Origin: Chitinophagaceae bacterium UBA4857
GTDB lineage: Bacteria; Bacteroidota; Bacteroidia; Chitinophagales; Chitinophagaceae
NCBI GenBank assembly: GCA_002399735.1
Contig: DHEF01000001.1
Coordinates: 261,398 to 277,289 of the forward strand
Direction of reading: 5' to 3'
Length of the DNA: 15,892 bases
The translations under genes were made by a program, and so were the position numbers. The notes below the pieces were generated by a model. The model was not told where the DNA came from and searched no databases. It saw only the letters and a program-made list of their open reading frames with translations. Of this stretch, positions 1 through 6,072 are shown one piece after another. The stretch's first letter is position 1; each line of letters opens with the position of its first letter.

Positions 1-6
1 ACAGAC

Positions 7-28
7 GATGATAGTAGTAATACAGCTG
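7..28 (-). repeat. Dispersed intergenic repeat, module 3 fragment at the left edge
   Basis: Read on the minus strand this is CAGC, T, then GTATTACTACTATCA, then TC. It matches 13265-13286 at 20 of 22 positions. It lies just downstream of the rel stop codon and may continue beyond the window. Confidence 0.45.
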
Positions 29-44
29 GTCAATAAAAAAAATC

Positions 45-2291
45 TTAATAACCCGGAATATCTTCTGTATCATAGCGCTCCACCGAATCAATACCTTGTA
101 ATTGTTTCAGACTGGATACCAGTTCATCCAGTTCTTCTTTATCGTGTACATACAGGCGAATATTACCTTCAAACAGGCCTTCTTTTGCTTCAATGGTAAT
201 GGCGGCAATATTCAAACGTAACTCGCCGGAAATAAGCATCGTAATTTTATTTACAATACCTACATCATCCATACCAATAATTTTTACACCGGTAAGGAAA
301 GATATTTCCTTGTTTTTGGCCCACTTGGTTTTAACAACACGGTGGCCATAATTAGCCATTAATTTAGTTGCATTTGGGCAATTGGTACGGTGTATCGTCA
401 ATCCCTTCCCCGTTGTAACAAAACCAAACACGTCGTCGCCGGGTATGGGTTTGCAACAGTTGGCCAGGTTATAAACAATTTTATCGCTGCTTTCGCCAAA
501 AATAATCAGCTCGGCATCTTTCTTTAAATTGTTTTGTTGGTGGTTATCATGCTTGTGTTCAATAATTTGTTTAACCGGTTTTGGCGCTTCTATTTTATCG
601 CCGGTTACTTTAAATTCTTTCAGGTCTTTTAAATCAATATTTTTAACAGCTACCTGATAAAACAATTCCAGGTTAGACCCAACTTTATACCACTGTACCA
701 GCTCATCTATATTTTGTTGCTGCATACTGGCACCCATACCTTCCAACTTGCGCTGTACAGTATATTTTCCTTCATCTGCAACAACTTTCTTTTCTTCTTT
801 TAATGCATCTTTAATACGGCCACGGGCCTTAGCCGTTACTACAAACGTTAACCAGTCTTCCGATGGTTTTTGTTTGTTACTGGTAATAATTTCTACTTGG
901 TCGCCACTGCGTAGTACATGGCTAATAGGTACCAGTTTGTGATTTACCTTGGCGCCAATAGTTTTACTGCCAATGGCACTGTGTATAGCAAAAGCAAAGT
1001 CCAATGCGGTAGATCCCACAGGCATCATCTTTACATCGCCTTTTGGTGTGTACACATAAATTTCTTCGGTTAAAAAACTGGTTTTAAAATCCTGTAAAAA
1101 GTCAATGCTGTCCGTTTCCTGGCCGGCAATCATTTCACGTATTTGTTGAAACCATTTGTCAAAACGGCTTTCATCCGATCCACCTTCTTTATACTTCCAG
1201 TGTGCCGCTAAACCTTTTTCGGCAATTTCATTCATACGTTTGGTGCGTATCTGCACTTCTACCCACTTACCTTTTGGTCCCATTACAGTGGTGTGCAGAG
1301 CCTCGTAACCATTGGCTTTGGGGCTGCTTAACCAGTCTCGTAAACGCTCCGGTGATGGGGAATAAGCATCTGTAATAATAGAATATACCTTCCAGCAATC
1401 TTCTTTTTCTCTTTCTACCGGCGAGTCTAAAATAATACGAATGGCAAACAGATCATACACTTCTTCAAAGCTTACGCCTTTCTTTTTTATTTTGTTAGAT
1501 ATGGAGTGGATGCTTTTAGGCCTGCCCTGTATTTCAAAATTGAAATTATTTTTCTCCAGTTTTTCTTTTAGCGGACGTATAAACTCGTTAATGTATTTTG
1601 TTCTTTCCCTTTTTGTTTCGGCCAGCTTTTGTGCAATATCCTTATAGGTTTCCGGTTCCATGTATTTCATGGAAAGATCTTCCAACTCGGTTTTAATACT
1701 GTACAAACCCATACGGTGTGCCAGCGGTGCATATACGTAAACGGTTTCCGATGCAATTTTTAATTGCTTTTCCCGCTTCATGCTATCCATGGTGCGCATG
1801 TTATGCAAGCGGTCGGCCAGTTTAATTAAAATTACACGGGGGTCATCGGTAAGCGTGAGTAATATTTTTTTAAAGTTCTCCGCTTGTTGCGATGCGTTGA
1901 TGTCTATTACATTCGAAATTTTCGTTAGCCCATCCACAATACGGGTAATCTCGCCACCAAATTCACGTTCAATATCATCAAGGGTAACATCAGTGTCTTC
2001 CACCGTATCGTGCAACAAGGCACAAATAGATGAACGTACGCCCAAACCAATCTCCTCCACACATATTTTGGCTACGGCAATGGGGTGTAAAATATAAGGT
2101 TCACCACTTTTACGACGCATGGTTTTATGCGCCTCTACCGACATTTCAAAAGCTATCCTTAACAGGCGTTTGTCGCCTGGTTTCAACTTCAGTTTTAACG
2201 ATCGTAAAAGGGAACGGTACTCTCTCAGAATCAGTTTTCGCTCCTGCTCTTCATTTAGGTTATACTTGGGAATTTGTGCTACAGTTTCCAT
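45..2291 (-). CDS. rel: Bifunctional (p)ppGpp synthetase/hydrolase, RelA/SpoT family
   Basis: Makes and degrades the stringent-response alarmone (p)ppGpp from GTP/GDP and ATP in the cytoplasm. At 748 residues it has the length of a long Rel/SpoT enzyme. Domains in order: an HD hydrolase domain at about 45-200 with the metal-binding HD at 94-95 (LLHDTVEDTD) and LADRLHNMRTM at 158-168; a synthetase domain at about 255-365 (GRPKSIHSI, YDLFAIRII, NGYEALHTT, VEVQIRT); a TGS domain at about 409-470 (IYVYTPKGDVKMMP); a zinc-finger-like/CC segment at about 605-640 (NCCKPIPGDD, HRTNCPN); and a C-terminal ACT domain at about 665-740. Both catalytic halves look intact, so it is probably bifunctional. 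The ATG start at 2291 is supported by the usual short N-terminal extension before the HD domain. It is divergent from the pdeM-like gene across a 374-bp spacer. Its strand and the absence of partner genes suggest a single-gene unit. Confidence 0.97.
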   Translation of the reverse strand: METVAQIPKYNLNEEQERKLILREYRSLLRSLKLKLKPGDKRLLRIAFEMSVEAHKTMRRKSGEPYILHPIAVAKICVEEIGLGVRSSICALLHDTVEDTDVTLDDIEREFGGEITRIVDGLTKISNVIDINASQQAENFKKILLTLTDDPRVILIKLADRLHNMRTMDSMKREKQLKIASETVYVYAPLAHRMGLYSIKTELEDLSMKYMEPETYKDIAQKLAETKRERTKYINEFIRPLKEKLEKNNFNFEIQGRPKSIHSISNKIKKKGVSFEEVYDLFAIRIILDSPVEREKEDCWKVYSIITDAYSPSPERLRDWLSSPKANGYEALHTTVMGPKGKWVEVQIRTKRMNEIAEKGLAAHWKYKEGGSDESRFDKWFQQIREMIAGQETDSIDFLQDFKTSFLTEEIYVYTPKGDVKMMPVGSTALDFAFAIHSAIGSKTIGAKVNHKLVPISHVLRSGDQVEIITSNKQKPSEDWLTFVVTAKARGRIKDALKEEKKVVADEGKYTVQRKLEGMGASMQQQNIDELVQWYKVGSNLELFYQVAVKNIDLKDLKEFKVTGDKIEAPKPVKQIIEHKHDNHQQNNLKKDAELIIFGESSDKIVYNLANCCKPIPGDDVFGFVTTGKGLTIHRTNCPNATKLMANYGHRVVKTKWAKNKEISFLTGVKIIGMDDVGIVNKITMLISGELRLNIAAITIEAKEGLFEGNIRLYVHDKEELDELVSSLKQLQGIDSVERYDTEDIPGY

Positions 2292-2297
2292 GAAATA

Positions 2298-2305
2298 CGA
2301 ATTTA
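2298..2305 (-). promoter_or_regulatory. Possible -7 element of rel
   Basis: On the minus strand the octamer TAAATTCG lies 6 bases before the rel ATG and matches 7 of 8 positions of the Bacteroidota -7 consensus TAnnTTTG. No TTG or TTTG was found at the expected -33 distance. If used, the leader would be only a few bases. In AT-rich spacers such matches arise by chance, so this is weak. Confidence 0.2.
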
Positions 2306-2432
2306 CTGAAAAAGTTTACAGAAAAAATACCGGCAGCTGTTTAGTAAAAAATATTCCGAAAGGGTAAAGTCATCATTTTCAATGGTCTACTACACATTTT
2401 CTTGTAAAATACAGTTGGGGCTGTCAGCGAAA

Positions 2433-2567
2433 AATAATACTAATCAACTGCTGTTCCGGCTGCTTTGGGCTCCGCTTCGCTCCGGTGCTTCACTGCGTTA
2501 CGCACTAAACTCGCCACATCCGGCAGCCCATCATCAGTGTAATAATTATCGTCAACTGCCAGTTCCG
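2433..2567. repeat. GC-rich block flanked by imperfect direct repeats
   Basis: The segments 2433-2458 and 2541-2567 align with about 21 identical positions of 26 and one indel; both contain AATAAT, TCAACTGC and GTTCCG in the same order. They bracket a block much richer in G+C than its surroundings. Inside it are a 6-bp inverted repeat (GGCTGC near 2458, GCAGCC near 2523) and the small palindrome TGCG-TTA-CGCA. This is what a small non-coding insertion or a local duplication leaves behind. No open frame or transposase is associated. Its nature is inference. Confidence 0.45.
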
Positions 2568-2651
2568 TAAATCTTTTCAATGGGGCTAAGCAATTAATTC
2601 TTTATTTTTCATTTTTACTTTTTAATTCAACTGGTTTTATAAAACCTTGGT

Positions 2652-2659
2652 TACATTTA
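2652..2659 (+). promoter_or_regulatory. Possible -7 element of the pdeM-like gene
   Basis: TACATTTA lies 6 bases before the ATG at 2666 and matches 7 of 8 positions of TAnnTTTG. No clear -33 TTG is found at the expected spacing. Low confidence. Confidence 0.2.
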
Positions 2660-2665
2660 CCTCGT

Positions 2666-3367
2666 ATGCAGGATTACTACAATCATATAATACAGGACAC
2701 GCCGTTGTTGGTTACACCGGAAAAGACAATGTATTGGCAGGCTGCCAATACAGTAGTTTTATCCGATTTACACCTGGGGCGTTCACGTAAAATTAAATCA
2801 GGCAATGTAATTATTCATACACCCGATTACCAGCACGAGCTGCAACGGTTAATGCACCAGCTTTATTTTTTTAAAGCTGAGCGATTAATTATACTCGGCG
2901 ATTTTACTTACAGCATTATAAATAAAATACCTGAGCAGTTTGATAACTGGCGTAAAAATTTTTCGGGTATGCAAATTATTTGGGTAAAAGGCAAAGAAGA
3001 TATTATTGAAGAACAATGGTATAGGCAACACAGGGTAGATATTGTTTATCATATTCTTAATGAAGGTGCTTTTAGTTTTATGTACGATATTAATAAGTAC
3101 AATGCTTTACAAACTTCATCACTTATAACAGGTTATCCTGTGTCCGGACATTTACAACCTACTATTAGCCGTAAAATTGATGGCGTGCAACAAGCCGACT
3201 TACCTTGTTTTTATTTTACCCATGAAAAATGTTTATTACCTGCATTTAGTGGTTATGGTAAAGGCCATAAAGTAAAGCAACAAGCGGGAGAAGATGTGTA
3301 TGCAGTTATTAATAATAGCCTGGAATATATTCGTAAACTAAGCCGTAAAAAGCGTACTGCTATATAA
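2666..3367 (+). CDS. pdeM: PdeM-like metallophosphoesterase with degenerate active site
   Basis: A 233-residue protein resembling the ligase-associated DNA damage response endonuclease PdeM of the calcineurin-like phosphoesterase superfamily. Retained family features are SDLHLGRSRK at 33-42 (Asp34, His36), ILGD at 76-79, the Gly-His of motif V at 161-162 and the C-terminal LPCFYF...LLPAFSGYGKG at 179-200. Several expected metal ligands are absent: the usual GNHD/E reads GKED at 109-112, the GHxH motif reads GHLQ at 161-164, the family FHS after the GD motif reads FTYS, and no His lies at the motif IV position before 161. The frame is intact and length is normal, so this is substitution rather than truncation. 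PdeM genes are often beside a DNA ligase, an Lhr-type helicase or an exonuclease; none is here. It is probably a diverged paralogue or pseudoenzyme. The fold call is firm; activity is doubtful. Confidence 0.8.
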   Translation: MQDYYNHIIQDTPLLVTPEKTMYWQAANTVVLSDLHLGRSRKIKSGNVIIHTPDYQHELQRLMHQLYFFKAERLIILGDFTYSIINKIPEQFDNWRKNFSGMQIIWVKGKEDIIEEQWYRQHRVDIVYHILNEGAFSFMYDINKYNALQTSSLITGYPVSGHLQPTISRKIDGVQQADLPCFYFTHEKCLLPAFSGYGKGHKVKQQAGEDVYAVINNSLEYIRKLSRKKRTAI

Positions 3368-3396
3368 CCATTTACATTGCGCTAAATGCCTTACAT

Positions 3397-3427
3397 AAAA
3401 AAGCAGCCATGTAAAAACACCGCTGCT
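3397..3427 (-). terminator. Candidate intrinsic terminator for the XRE-S24 regulator
   Basis: In the 85-bp convergent spacer, AGCAGC (3402-3407) pairs with GCTGCT (3422-3427) across a 14-base loop. Read on the minus strand, the stem is followed by a run of six T (complement of 3397-3402), giving a terminator shape for the gene ending at 3453. The stem is short, and there is no matching T-run for the plus-strand gene. Confidence 0.45.
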
Positions 3428-3452
3428 ATGATCCTTTATTTTGTTATTACTG

Positions 3453-4202
3453 TTAATTCACTTTCTTTTTTAACGAGCTAACCTGTTGTTGTAAGTCGGT
3501 AACAATATTGGCCAATTCATTTACATTCCAGCGTTGCATACTGCTGGTTTTAGATATAACCACCTGTGCTTCCCACATTTCCAACACATCTTCAGCACTC
3601 ATAGAGTAGGGTTGAAATACCGGGTTATCGCTAATTAAAGTAAGTTTAGATTGGTTACGGGTATTTTTTTGTACCCTTTTATATACCACTCCTTCGTTAC
3701 GTGATACTACAATACAGGCCGCATTGTTTTTTACATTATCCAGCTTGTCAATTTTTTCACCAACAATTACCGATCCGCTTGGTGTAGGTAACATGGAATC
3801 TCCCACAATTTCAAAAGCACGATAGTTGCCCCCGGATAAAAAAGGAAGTGTAAATGTGTTTAACTCATCTATAAAATCCGGATCGGCATAACCTGCCAGG
3901 TAACCTGCTGCTGCTTTAACGGGTACAAACGGAATGTCGGCACGGCCGGCGGCTAATTTCATAGCCCTGCGTTTGGTTAAATAGTTACCGGAGTCTTCAC
4001 TCAAGTCCTTACGTAATATATCATCAAGGGTAAGTTTGAACATATCGCAAACAGCTTCGAGGATGTCAATTCGCGGGTCGGCACGTTCCTCTTCATAGGC
4101 ACCTACCAGTGATCTTTTTATTCGTAGCTTTTGCGCAAACTCTTCCTGTGTCCAGCCTCTAAGCTTTCGCAGGTACTTCATATTTTTGTTGGCAATTGAC
4201 AT
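3453..4202 (-). CDS. XRE-family regulator with S24/LexA-like peptidase domain
   Basis: A 249-residue DNA-binding regulator of the phage-repressor/LexA type. Domains: an N-terminal helix-turn-helix at about 8-64 (LRKLRGWTQEEFAQKL, then RSLVGAYEEERADPRIDIL); a linker with VKAAAGYLAGYADPDF at 95-110, where Ala99-Gly100 is a possible self-cleavage site; an S24 domain with nucleophile Ser136 in GDSMLPT and general-base Lys175 in VVYKRVQ; and a C-terminal tail at about 225-249 that looks like a short coiled coil. Both residues of the Ser/Lys dyad are present, so self-cleavage is possible, though many Bacteroidota members of this family have no demonstrated SOS role. I chose ATG at 4202; an in-frame TTG at 4223 would add seven residues inside a palindrome. 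It is a lone gene, not beside phage or mobile genes. Targets are unknown. Confidence 0.88.
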   Translation of the reverse strand: MSIANKNMKYLRKLRGWTQEEFAQKLRIKRSLVGAYEEERADPRIDILEAVCDMFKLTLDDILRKDLSEDSGNYLTKRRAMKLAAGRADIPFVPVKAAAGYLAGYADPDFIDELNTFTLPFLSGGNYRAFEIVGDSMLPTPSGSVIVGEKIDKLDNVKNNAACIVVSRNEGVVYKRVQKNTRNQSKLTLISDNPVFQPYSMSAEDVLEMWEAQVVISKTSSMQRWNVNELANIVTDLQQQVSSLKKKVN

Positions 4203-4219
4203 AGCTAATTTATTTAGCT
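4203..4219 (-). promoter_or_regulatory. Palindrome directly before the regulator's ATG
   Basis: AGCTAA (4203-4208) and TTAGCT (4214-4219) form a perfect 6-bp inverted repeat with a 5-base centre, ending at the base before the ATG at 4202. It could be a half of an operator or, in RNA, a small hairpin that limits ribosome access. It is AT-rich and short, so function is inference. Confidence 0.35.
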
Positions 4220-4225
4220 GCAAAA

Positions 4226-4273
4226 TACTAAAAAATTTAACATAACAAAATTTTTATCCACAATTTTTTAGTA
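4226..4273 (-). promoter_or_regulatory. Long inverted repeat in the XRE-S24 promoter region, candidate operator
   Basis: TACTAAAAAATT at 4226-4237 is the exact reverse complement of AATTTTTTAGTA at 4262-4273: a perfect 12-bp inverted repeat with a 24-bp centre. On the minus strand, a TTTG (complement of 4246-4249) lies between the arms and a loose -7-like GTATTTTG (complement of 4221-4228) touches the proximal arm, so the arms bracket the probable promoter. This is the arrangement expected for autoregulation by a repressor-type protein, but the AT-rich composition lowers specificity. Confidence 0.45.
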
Positions 4274-4367
4274 ATTGTTTGATTTAATTAAAATAGGCAT
4301 TGTGGTGAGTAGTTTTCAACAACCCAAGTGTGGAGATGTGATCATTGGTATTAAGTGAGTGTATTAC

Positions 4368-5750
4368 TTACTTTCCAATACAAAACTTGCCAAAAATAGT
4401 ACCCAATATATCCCTGTCCACCTCAATACGGCCGGTTATTTCGCCCAGGTAATGCAGGCAGCGGCGTATATCTAACACTAACAAATCGCTGGTTAAACCC
4501 TCTTGCATACCGGCATCAATATCTTGCAGACTTTCCTGAATTTTTAATAATGCCGCATGGTGTCGTGCATTGGTTACAATAGTGCTTTCGGTATTAATAT
4601 TACCGCCTACGGCAATATTGTATAGTGCCTGTTTTAACTGCTGAATATTTGTTTTGTCCTTAGCTGATAAATAAATAATACTATCGTCTGTATATTTTTG
4701 CTGCAAATCATTTATCAGCAACCCATCTACTTTATTACCTACCGGCAGGTATAAAATATTATCTGTTTTTAAGTTTGTTATCTGTAACTGATAACTAGCA
4801 GCGTCGGTTTCATACACATCAAATAAATACACTACTACATTTGCTTCACGCATTTTAGCAAGGCTGCGGCCAACACCTATTTGTTCAATTACATCAGTAG
4901 TGTGTTCACGTATACCTGCGGTATCAATTAAACGAAACAATACACCGTTAATGTTCAAGGTTTCTTCAATAGTATCTCTGGTAGTACCGGCAATATCGCT
5001 TACAATAGCCCTTTCTTCGTTTAATAAAGCATTTAGTAAAGTGCTTTTGCCGGCATTAGGTTTGCCAATAATGGCAACACTAACACCATTCTTTATTACA
5101 TTACCCAGCTTGAAAGATTGTACCAGTTCGTCAATCTTTATTTTTAAACTGGTAATTAATTGGTGCAATGCGGTACGGTCGGCAAACTCCACATCTTCCT
5201 GCGAAAAATCTAATTCTAATTCTATCAGTGCCGCAAAATTTATCAGTTGTTCCCGTAAATGATTAAGGTCGTTAGAAAAGCCACCACGCAATTGACGCAT
5301 GGCTGTTTGTTTCATAGCTTCCGTATCAGCGGCAATTAAATCGGCGACGGCTTCGGCTTGTGCCAGGTCCATTTTATTGTTTAAAAATGCACGTTGCGTA
5401 AACTCACCTTGTGTGGCTAAACGGGCGCCTTGCGCAATACAGGCTTGTACTACCTGTTGTAAAATATAGGGCGATCCGTGACAGCTTATTTCTACAATAT
5501 CTTCGCCGGTGTAGGAGCGTGGTGCTTTGTATAACGATACCACAACTTCGTCTAATATAATATCACCATTCTTTAAAAAACCTACGTGTAATGTGTGCGA
5601 GGACTGAGCTACTAAATCTTTTGATGGAAATAAATTGTTGACTAATGGTATGGCTGTTGCACCACTTAAACGTATTATGCCTAACGCACCTAATCCCGGA
5701 GGTGTTGCAATTGCTACAATTGTATCGGTCCACTTAGTAAGCCCTTTCAT
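4368..5750 (-). CDS. mnmE: tRNA uridine-5-carboxymethylaminomethyl(34) synthesis GTPase MnmE
   Basis: With MnmG, this GTPase installs the (carboxymethyl)aminomethyl group on wobble U34 of certain tRNAs, using a folate one-carbon unit. At 460 residues it has the family's usual length. Order: N-terminal tetrahydrofolate-binding domain at about 5-120 (DTIVAIATPPGLGALGIIRLSG, then the RSYTGEDIVEISCHGS region); a helical domain interrupted by a G domain at about 220-380 with P-loop GKPNAGKST at 229-237, TTRDT at 256-260, DTAG at 276-279, NKVD at 339-342 and SAK at 362-364; and the C-terminal FCIGK with catalytic Cys457. All key motifs are intact. The ATG at 5750 is the natural start. It is followed by the XRE-S24 gene on the same strand after 165 bp that include that gene's own probable promoter, so the two are probably not one operon. 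Confidence 0.98.
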   Translation of the reverse strand: MKGLTKWTDTIVAIATPPGLGALGIIRLSGATAIPLVNNLFPSKDLVAQSSHTLHVGFLKNGDIILDEVVVSLYKAPRSYTGEDIVEISCHGSPYILQQVVQACIAQGARLATQGEFTQRAFLNNKMDLAQAEAVADLIAADTEAMKQTAMRQLRGGFSNDLNHLREQLINFAALIELELDFSQEDVEFADRTALHQLITSLKIKIDELVQSFKLGNVIKNGVSVAIIGKPNAGKSTLLNALLNEERAIVSDIAGTTRDTIEETLNINGVLFRLIDTAGIREHTTDVIEQIGVGRSLAKMREANVVVYLFDVYETDAASYQLQITNLKTDNILYLPVGNKVDGLLINDLQQKYTDDSIIYLSAKDKTNIQQLKQALYNIAVGGNINTESTIVTNARHHAALLKIQESLQDIDAGMQEGLTSDLLVLDIRRCLHYLGEITGRIEVDRDILGTIFGKFCIGK

Positions 5751-5754
5751 GGGG

Positions 5755-5762
5755 CAAAATTA
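5755..5762 (-). promoter_or_regulatory. -7-type element directly before mnmE
   Basis: The minus strand reads TAATTTTG, a full match to TAnnTTTG, followed by four C and the mnmE ATG. Given the usual distance from this box to the transcription start, the transcript would begin at or very near the ATG, so it would be leaderless or nearly so. No -33 TTG is seen at the usual spacing. Confidence 0.4.
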
Positions 5763-5860
5763 TACTTGTTTGGGTGTTTTATACCCTGTAATGCAATGTT
5801 TATTTATTGGTGTATTTATATTTTTTTGTTTACCGCCTGCATACCCCTGATTGGGCTGAT

Positions 5861-5902
5861 GTTGCGACGCTCCTTTCATCGTTCCGTTCGCTAGTCAGCA
5901 TT
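5861..5902 (-). repeat. Dispersed intergenic repeat, module 1 (copy at 5.9 kb)
   Basis: Read on the minus strand this begins AATGC and contains TAGC, GAACGATG and GCGTCGCAAC. It shares those blocks, in order, with copies at 13291-13333 (minus) and 15801-15833 (plus). Over the segment from CGATGAA to GCAAC it matches the 13.3-kb copy at 17 of 21 positions. Divergence between copies suggests an old, drifting repeat. Confidence 0.5.
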
Positions 5903-5959
5903 GACCATTCATCGGATTAACCATTAAATAAACATACTTAATAGAATTACTACAGTATA

Positions 5960-6030
5960 AGTGTGAGTCTTTAATTCGTTCCCACTGGAAATAAATTAAT
6001 CCCGATCCAATCGGATCGCAAGGGACGATG
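5960..6030 (+). repeat. Dispersed intergenic repeat, module 2 with hairpin (copy at 6.0 kb)
   Basis: Contains GTGTGAGT, AATTCGTTCC, CCACTGGAAATAAATT and ATCCC, then an inverted repeat CGATCC-AATC-GGATCG at 6003-6018. The same blocks in the same order recur at 15829-15892. The hairpin position is conserved but the stem differs by two compensating base-pair changes (see findings). It lies between two minus-strand genes. Confidence 0.6.
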
Positions 6031-6072
6031 ACCGGAGTTACTACTGCCGGTTACATAATAAAAAGCTATTTG

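Larger units (their letters stand above)
2292..2665. other. 374-bp divergent spacer between rel and the pdeM-like gene
   Basis: No convincing gene. The outer parts are AT-rich and should hold the two divergent promoters. The middle (about 2433-2567) holds a locally GC-rich block bracketed by imperfect direct repeats, listed separately. The 10-mer TTTTCAATGG also occurs twice, at 2376-2385 and 2575-2584. A 62-codon open frame at 2382-2570 runs through this repeat block and is judged spurious. Confidence 0.7.
5751..6072. other. 322-bp spacer between mnmE and the MraY-family gene
   Basis: No gene. The 70 bp nearest mnmE are AT-rich and should hold its promoter. The remainder is mostly repeat modules listed separately (5861-5902 and 5960-6030), followed by the inverted pair ACCGG (6031-6035) and CCGGT (6047-6051). 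That pair has no T-run, so it is not a convincing terminator for the gene ending at 6073. Confidence 0.7.

Noticed and set aside
1780..2097. 105-codon plus-strand open frame antisense to rel
   Set aside because: It is a shadow of the conserved HD domain of rel on the opposite strand and has no protein features of its own.
2382..2570. 62-codon plus-strand open frame in the rel/pdeM spacer
   Set aside because: It runs through the direct-repeat block, has no recognisable domain and no start context, and its amino-acid composition follows the repeat DNA.
4203..4223. TTG at 4223 as the start of the XRE-S24 regulator
   Set aside because: It would add seven residues encoded by a palindrome that looks regulatory; the ATG at 4202 gives the usual family N-terminus.
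5635..5850. 71-codon plus-strand open frame over the mnmE start
   Set aside because: It is antisense to the conserved MnmE N-terminus and then runs into AT-rich spacer.
6031..6051. Terminator for the MraY-family gene
   Set aside because: The ACCGG/CCGGT pair has only 5 bp, an 11-base loop and no T-run on the minus strand.
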